DNA of 16,940 nucleotides, taken from NCBI RefSeq assembly GCF_022771645.1, contig NZ_JALFCU010000070.1, positions 1 through 16,940 of the forward strand, in the 5' to 3' direction. Below, piece by piece: positions 14,823 to 16,940 of this stretch. Positions within the stretch are counted from its first letter, which is position 1. The number at the start of each line of letters is the position of its first letter. The position numbers and the translations under genes are program-made. The notes beneath the pieces were generated by a model. The model was not told the origin of the DNA and did not search any database. It worked only from the letters and a program-made list of their open reading frames with translations. The stretch comes from Selenomonas sp. (GTDB lineage Bacteria > Bacillota > Negativicutes > Selenomonadales > Selenomonadaceae).

Positions 14823-16058
14823 TCACGATGAATAGCTGTCCGTGTGCAAGAATTCACGCTCGACGACTTCGCCGCCGGCGAGGTAGAGGCGGTAGACGCT
14901 CGGGTGCAGGCGGTTGCCGTCGCTCTCGAGCTGCACGGTCTTGCCGCCGAGGTCGGCGCGCGTGCCGAGCACGTAGACGGTGAGGTTGTTGCCGTCGGCA
15001 CTCGTCAAGAGGTGGATGCTGTGCGGCAGGCGGTTCTGGAACTGGAAGTCGATGAGACCATCGGCGACGGTCGCGTCGAGGCCGGGCGGGCAGTAGGCCG
15101 ACGGCAATGCGTGCGACGTACGCACCGTCGGCGTGAGGCCGGCGAGCAGGATGGCGTTGTAGAGCGTCGAACTGACCTGGCAGACGCCACCGCCGATGTC
15201 TTCGGCCGGCTGGCCGTCAAGGATGACGCCAGCCGTCTTGTAGCCGGCATCGGCCGTGCGCGCGCCGACCGTGTCGTTGAACGAGAACGTGCCCGAGGGC
15301 TTCACCGTGATGCCGCTGAGCTTTCCTGCCGCGATGGCGATGTTCTGCCCGCGGTCGCCGGGGAAGTAATGCGTCGTGTAGCTCGCGAGCACGCTGTCAG
15401 CGCTCGCGAGATCGGCGTCCGTGACGGCGGGCGCGGCCTCTTCGATGGGGATTTCCGCATACGCCGTGAGCGCGAGGCTTTCGAGCTTCGGCGCGACCTC
15501 CGTGACGACGGCATCGGCGTCGGCCTTGCGTCCGATGACGGCGGCATGGTGCTCGACGCCGCCGTTCGCGGCGACGGAGAGCGTCGCGTTTTGCGGCGCG
15601 CGCGCAAGCGACGTGGCGATCTCGCTGACTTTCGCCGCAAGCTTGTCTTTGTTGAACGTCGCTGTCAGCTTCACGTCCGCGCCGAAGATGGCGAGCCGCA
15701 TCTGGTCGGCCGTATTTTTCAGCAGCGAGCCGTGGCGGCCGACACCGTATGCGGCCTCGACCGCGCCTTCGACATCGGGCGTGAGGTCGATGTCCTGTGC
15801 GTGGATGTTCCATTTCTGCTGTCCGGCCGTCACGACGACGGCTTCGCGCTTGAGCTTCGTGCGCGCCTTTTCAAGGAAGAAATGGCGCACTTCGTTCTCC
15901 GTCATGCCGGAGAGCGTCTGCCCGCCGGACTGCACGCCCATGACGACGCGGTTGTGGTTCGAGACGGACACGGACACGCTGCCGATGACGGCGACGCCGA
16001 GCGCGAACGAGCAGGCGAGCACCGCCATCATTTTTTCAGTCGATAATGGTAATTTCAT
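14823..16058 (-). CDS. VanW family protein with YoaR-like peptidoglycan-binding domain
   Basis: This 411-aa envelope protein has a short cytoplasmic N-terminus, one membrane helix (MMAVLACSFALGVAVIGSVS), a region of about residues 45-210 resembling the YoaR-like putative peptidoglycan-binding domain, and a C-terminal VanW domain. VanW signatures are SGTFSFNDTVGARTADAGYK and GGGVCQVSSTLYNA with Cys293. VanW domains occur in glycopeptide-resistance clusters and, far more often, as single envelope proteins of unknown biochemical role; nothing here suggests vancomycin resistance. The start at 16058 is chosen because GGAGGG lies 11 nt upstream and a consensus promoter just before it. The open frame to 16154 would cross that promoter. 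It is divergent from the small membrane protein at 16157. Confidence 0.88.
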   Translation of the reverse strand: MKLPLSTEKMMAVLACSFALGVAVIGSVSVSVSNHNRVVMGVQSGGQTLSGMTENEVRHFFLEKARTKLKREAVVVTAGQQKWNIHAQDIDLTPDVEGAVEAAYGVGRHGSLLKNTADQMRLAIFGADVKLTATFNKDKLAAKVSEIATSLARAPQNATLSVAANGGVEHHAAVIGRKADADAVVTEVAPKLESLALTAYAEIPIEEAAPAVTDADLASADSVLASYTTHYFPGDRGQNIAIAAGKLSGITVKPSGTFSFNDTVGARTADAGYKTAGVILDGQPAEDIGGGVCQVSSTLYNAILLAGLTPTVRTSHALPSAYCPPGLDATVADGLIDFQFQNRLPHSIHLLTSADGNNLTVYVLGTRADLGGKTVQLESDGNRLHPSVYRLYLAGGEVVEREFLHTDSYSS

Positions 16059-16082
16059 GGAATCGGGATCCCTCCGCCATCC

Positions 16083-16110
16083 ATTATACAGGATAGAGGG
16101 TTGTTTGCAA
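16083..16110 (-). promoter_or_regulatory. Promoter of the VanW-family gene
   Basis: On the minus strand TTGCAA (16105-16110) and a perfect TATAAT (16083-16088) are 16 nt apart, about 25-30 nt before the ATG at 16058. Confidence 0.7.
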
Positions 16111-16156
16111 ATAGATGATAGCCATCCATGAAAACAATTGAGAAAGGCGGTCACCC

Positions 16157-16540
16157 ATGGAGAGAGACCAACGGCCGGGCGAAAGCGGAGCGCAGCAGGA
16201 AGAACCGCGCGTGCGCGTCATGACGGACGCGGAGCGCGAAAACTACAGCGGCGTCACGATCGACCAGACGCCGGACGGCCATGCGTACGAAGAGACGCAG
16301 GACGCGCGTGCGCCTTACGGCGACGATATCCACGTTGTGTTCAGCCACGGCGACGCAAAGGAACTGCGTAACGCGCTCCTGCGCCGCTTCCTCGGCGAGC
16401 ATTGGAAGCTCAAACTCATCGGCGTCGGCACGGCCATCGCGCTTGCCGTGTTCCTCGTTTTTATCGCGCTGCCGGCGCTCGCCGTCTTTGTTGTCTTCGG
16501 CGGCATCGTGTTCCTCATCGCGCAGCTGTTCTCGCTTTGA
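16157..16540 (+). CDS. Small acidic protein with C-terminal membrane segments
   Basis: I do not recognise this 127-aa protein. About 80 hydrophilic, charged residues come first (including PRVRVMTDAERENYSG and VVFSHGDAKELRNALLRRFL), followed by about 42 nearly continuous hydrophobic residues from LKLIGVGTAIAL to the end, broken by ALPAL. That could be a two-helix hairpin or one long segment, leaving the N-terminal part in the cytoplasm. There is no signal peptide. AAAGGCGG precedes the ATG. It is divergent from the VanW-family gene (starts 98 nt apart) and is followed by its own terminator, so it seems monocistronic. Confidence 0.72.
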   Translation: MERDQRPGESGAQQEEPRVRVMTDAERENYSGVTIDQTPDGHAYEETQDARAPYGDDIHVVFSHGDAKELRNALLRRFLGEHWKLKLIGVGTAIALAVFLVFIALPALAVFVVFGGIVFLIAQLFSL

Positions 16541-16561
16541 GTTTGCAAAAAACGACACAAA

Positions 16562-16598
16562 GAAAGAGCGCCGCAGGAGGGGGCTGCAGCGCTCTTTC
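16562..16598 (+). terminator. Terminator after the small membrane-protein gene
   Basis: GAAAGAGCGCCGCAG (16562-16576) pairs with CTGCAGCGCTCTTTC (16584-16598) with one mismatch, 21 nt after the stop codon. The T-run is embedded in the distal arm (CTCTTTCTC), so it is only moderately strong. Confidence 0.65.
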
Positions 16599-16631
16599 TC
16601 ACACACAGTAAAATCTGCATGATTTGCGAGT

Positions 16632-16745
16632 TCTCCATAGGGGATCTTGGCGTCGCGGTCGATGCGCTGGCGTTTGCCGCCGGTGTCGAGCTCGATGGAG
16701 TAGTACCATTTCTTGCCGCGTTTTACGGCACCGGGATTTACCAGA
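16632..16745 (-). pseudogene. Fragment resembling an integrase Arm-type DNA-binding domain
   Basis: The minus strand reads about 36 residues, NPGAVKRGKKWYYSIELDTG followed by GKRQRIDAKIPYGELA, with the pattern of the N-terminal Arm DNA-binding domain of tyrosine recombinases (RGKKWYY..I.L...GKR). Upstream the frame meets a TGA after only six more codons and has no start. Downstream the similarity ends near 16632, before the terminator at 16598. No catalytic domain is present. It is best seen as the scar of a lost integrative element. The identification rests on a short motif and could be wrong. Confidence 0.35.
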
Positions 16746-16762
16746 TAGGAGAATCAGAGACC

Positions 16763-16940
16763 ATGGAAACGTATCTAGATCATGCTGCCGTGACGGTGGC
16801 CGACATCGAATGGACGATGAAGTTGTTCGAGGGTGTTCTCGGTATGCACGAGACGCGCCGCAAGGAGAAGGACGGCAAACTCATGATGGCCTGGCTCGAT
16901 GGCGGCATCCAGCTCGTGGCCGCACAAGGGAACAGCGCCG
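16763..16940 (+). CDS. VOC (glyoxalase/dioxygenase-like) family protein, partial at right edge
   Basis: The first 59 codons of a gene cut by the window edge are present. METYLDHAAVTVADIEWTMK, then FEGVLGMHETRRKE and MMAWLDGGIQLVA, match the first beta-alpha-beta-beta-beta module of the vicinal oxygen chelate fold: His7 is at the usual first metal-ligand position, and an Asp-Ile pair precedes the helix. Members include glyoxalases, dioxygenases and antibiotic-binding proteins, so the reaction cannot be assigned from this piece. AGGAGA lies about 12 nt before the ATG, a slightly long spacing. Confidence 0.75.
   Translation, partial: METYLDHAAVTVADIEWTMKLFEGVLGMHETRRKEKDGKLMMAWLDGGIQLVAAQGNSA

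Noticed and set aside
14823..16058. Glycopeptide resistance suggested by the VanW name
   Set aside because: No vanA/B/H/X/Y/R/S-type neighbour is present; isolated VanW-domain proteins are common in Firmicutes and are not resistance markers.
1..16940. CRISPR arrays, tRNA or rRNA genes, intact insertion sequences
   Set aside because: I saw no regularly spaced repeats, no cloverleaf or rRNA signature, and no transposase or flanking inverted repeats.

Overview
The window looks like chromosome from a diderm Firmicute of the class Negativicutes, probably Selenomonadaceae (Selenomonas/Mitsuokella-like). Most genes have GC-rich third codon positions, and two tandem genes encode outer-membrane porins with an N-terminal SLH domain (motif NPFDDVPKDHWAY) followed by a beta-barrel ending in Phe. 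That architecture is the Negativicutes solution for tethering the outer membrane to peptidoglycan. The genus is an inference; no rRNA or tRNA gene is present.

Layout. (1) 1-804, minus: an AT-rich lipoprotein-like gene broken by two in-frame TGA codons and running off the left edge, preceded by an FMN-dependent flavoprotein reductase whose 3' half is also AT-rich. (2) 1002-3337: a minus-strand Frm2-type nitroreductase divergent from a MarR regulator, with two similar TATTGT..TACATC boxes at the two predicted transcription starts. A QueG-like double-cluster ferredoxin-fold protein and a terminator follow. (3) 3380-13250: the main feature, seven co-directional reading units with short gaps and no internal terminator that I can see. 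They are a cytoplasmic GH35-type beta-galactosidase, a LacY-family sugar:H+ symporter (TTG start), two SLH porins, a secreted GH53 endo-beta-1,4-galactanase (frameshifted), the C-terminal barrel of a TpsB/ShlB two-partner-secretion transporter (5'-truncated), and a very small TpsA-like exoprotein. (4) 13438-16598: an alpha/beta hydrolase, a 78-aa unknown protein, a VanW-family protein on the minus strand, and a small acidic membrane protein. (5) 16599-16940: a minus-strand fragment resembling an integrase Arm-type DNA-binding domain, then the start of a VOC-family (glyoxalase-like) gene leaving the right edge.

Inferred system. Block 3 reads as a galactan/galacto-oligosaccharide utilisation operon adapted to a diderm Firmicute. 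Secreted GH53 would cut beta-1,4-galactan, the SLH porins would pass oligosaccharides through the outer membrane, the LacY-type symporter would carry them across the inner membrane, and the GH35 enzyme would release galactose. The extracellular end is damaged in this strain. The galactanase carries a frameshift at a CG-dinucleotide run near its N-terminus. After a carboxypeptidase-regulatory-like domain it then runs, out of frame, into a TpsB barrel that lacks its signal peptide and POTRA domains, as expected from a deletion that joined two neighbouring genes. The uptake half looks intact.
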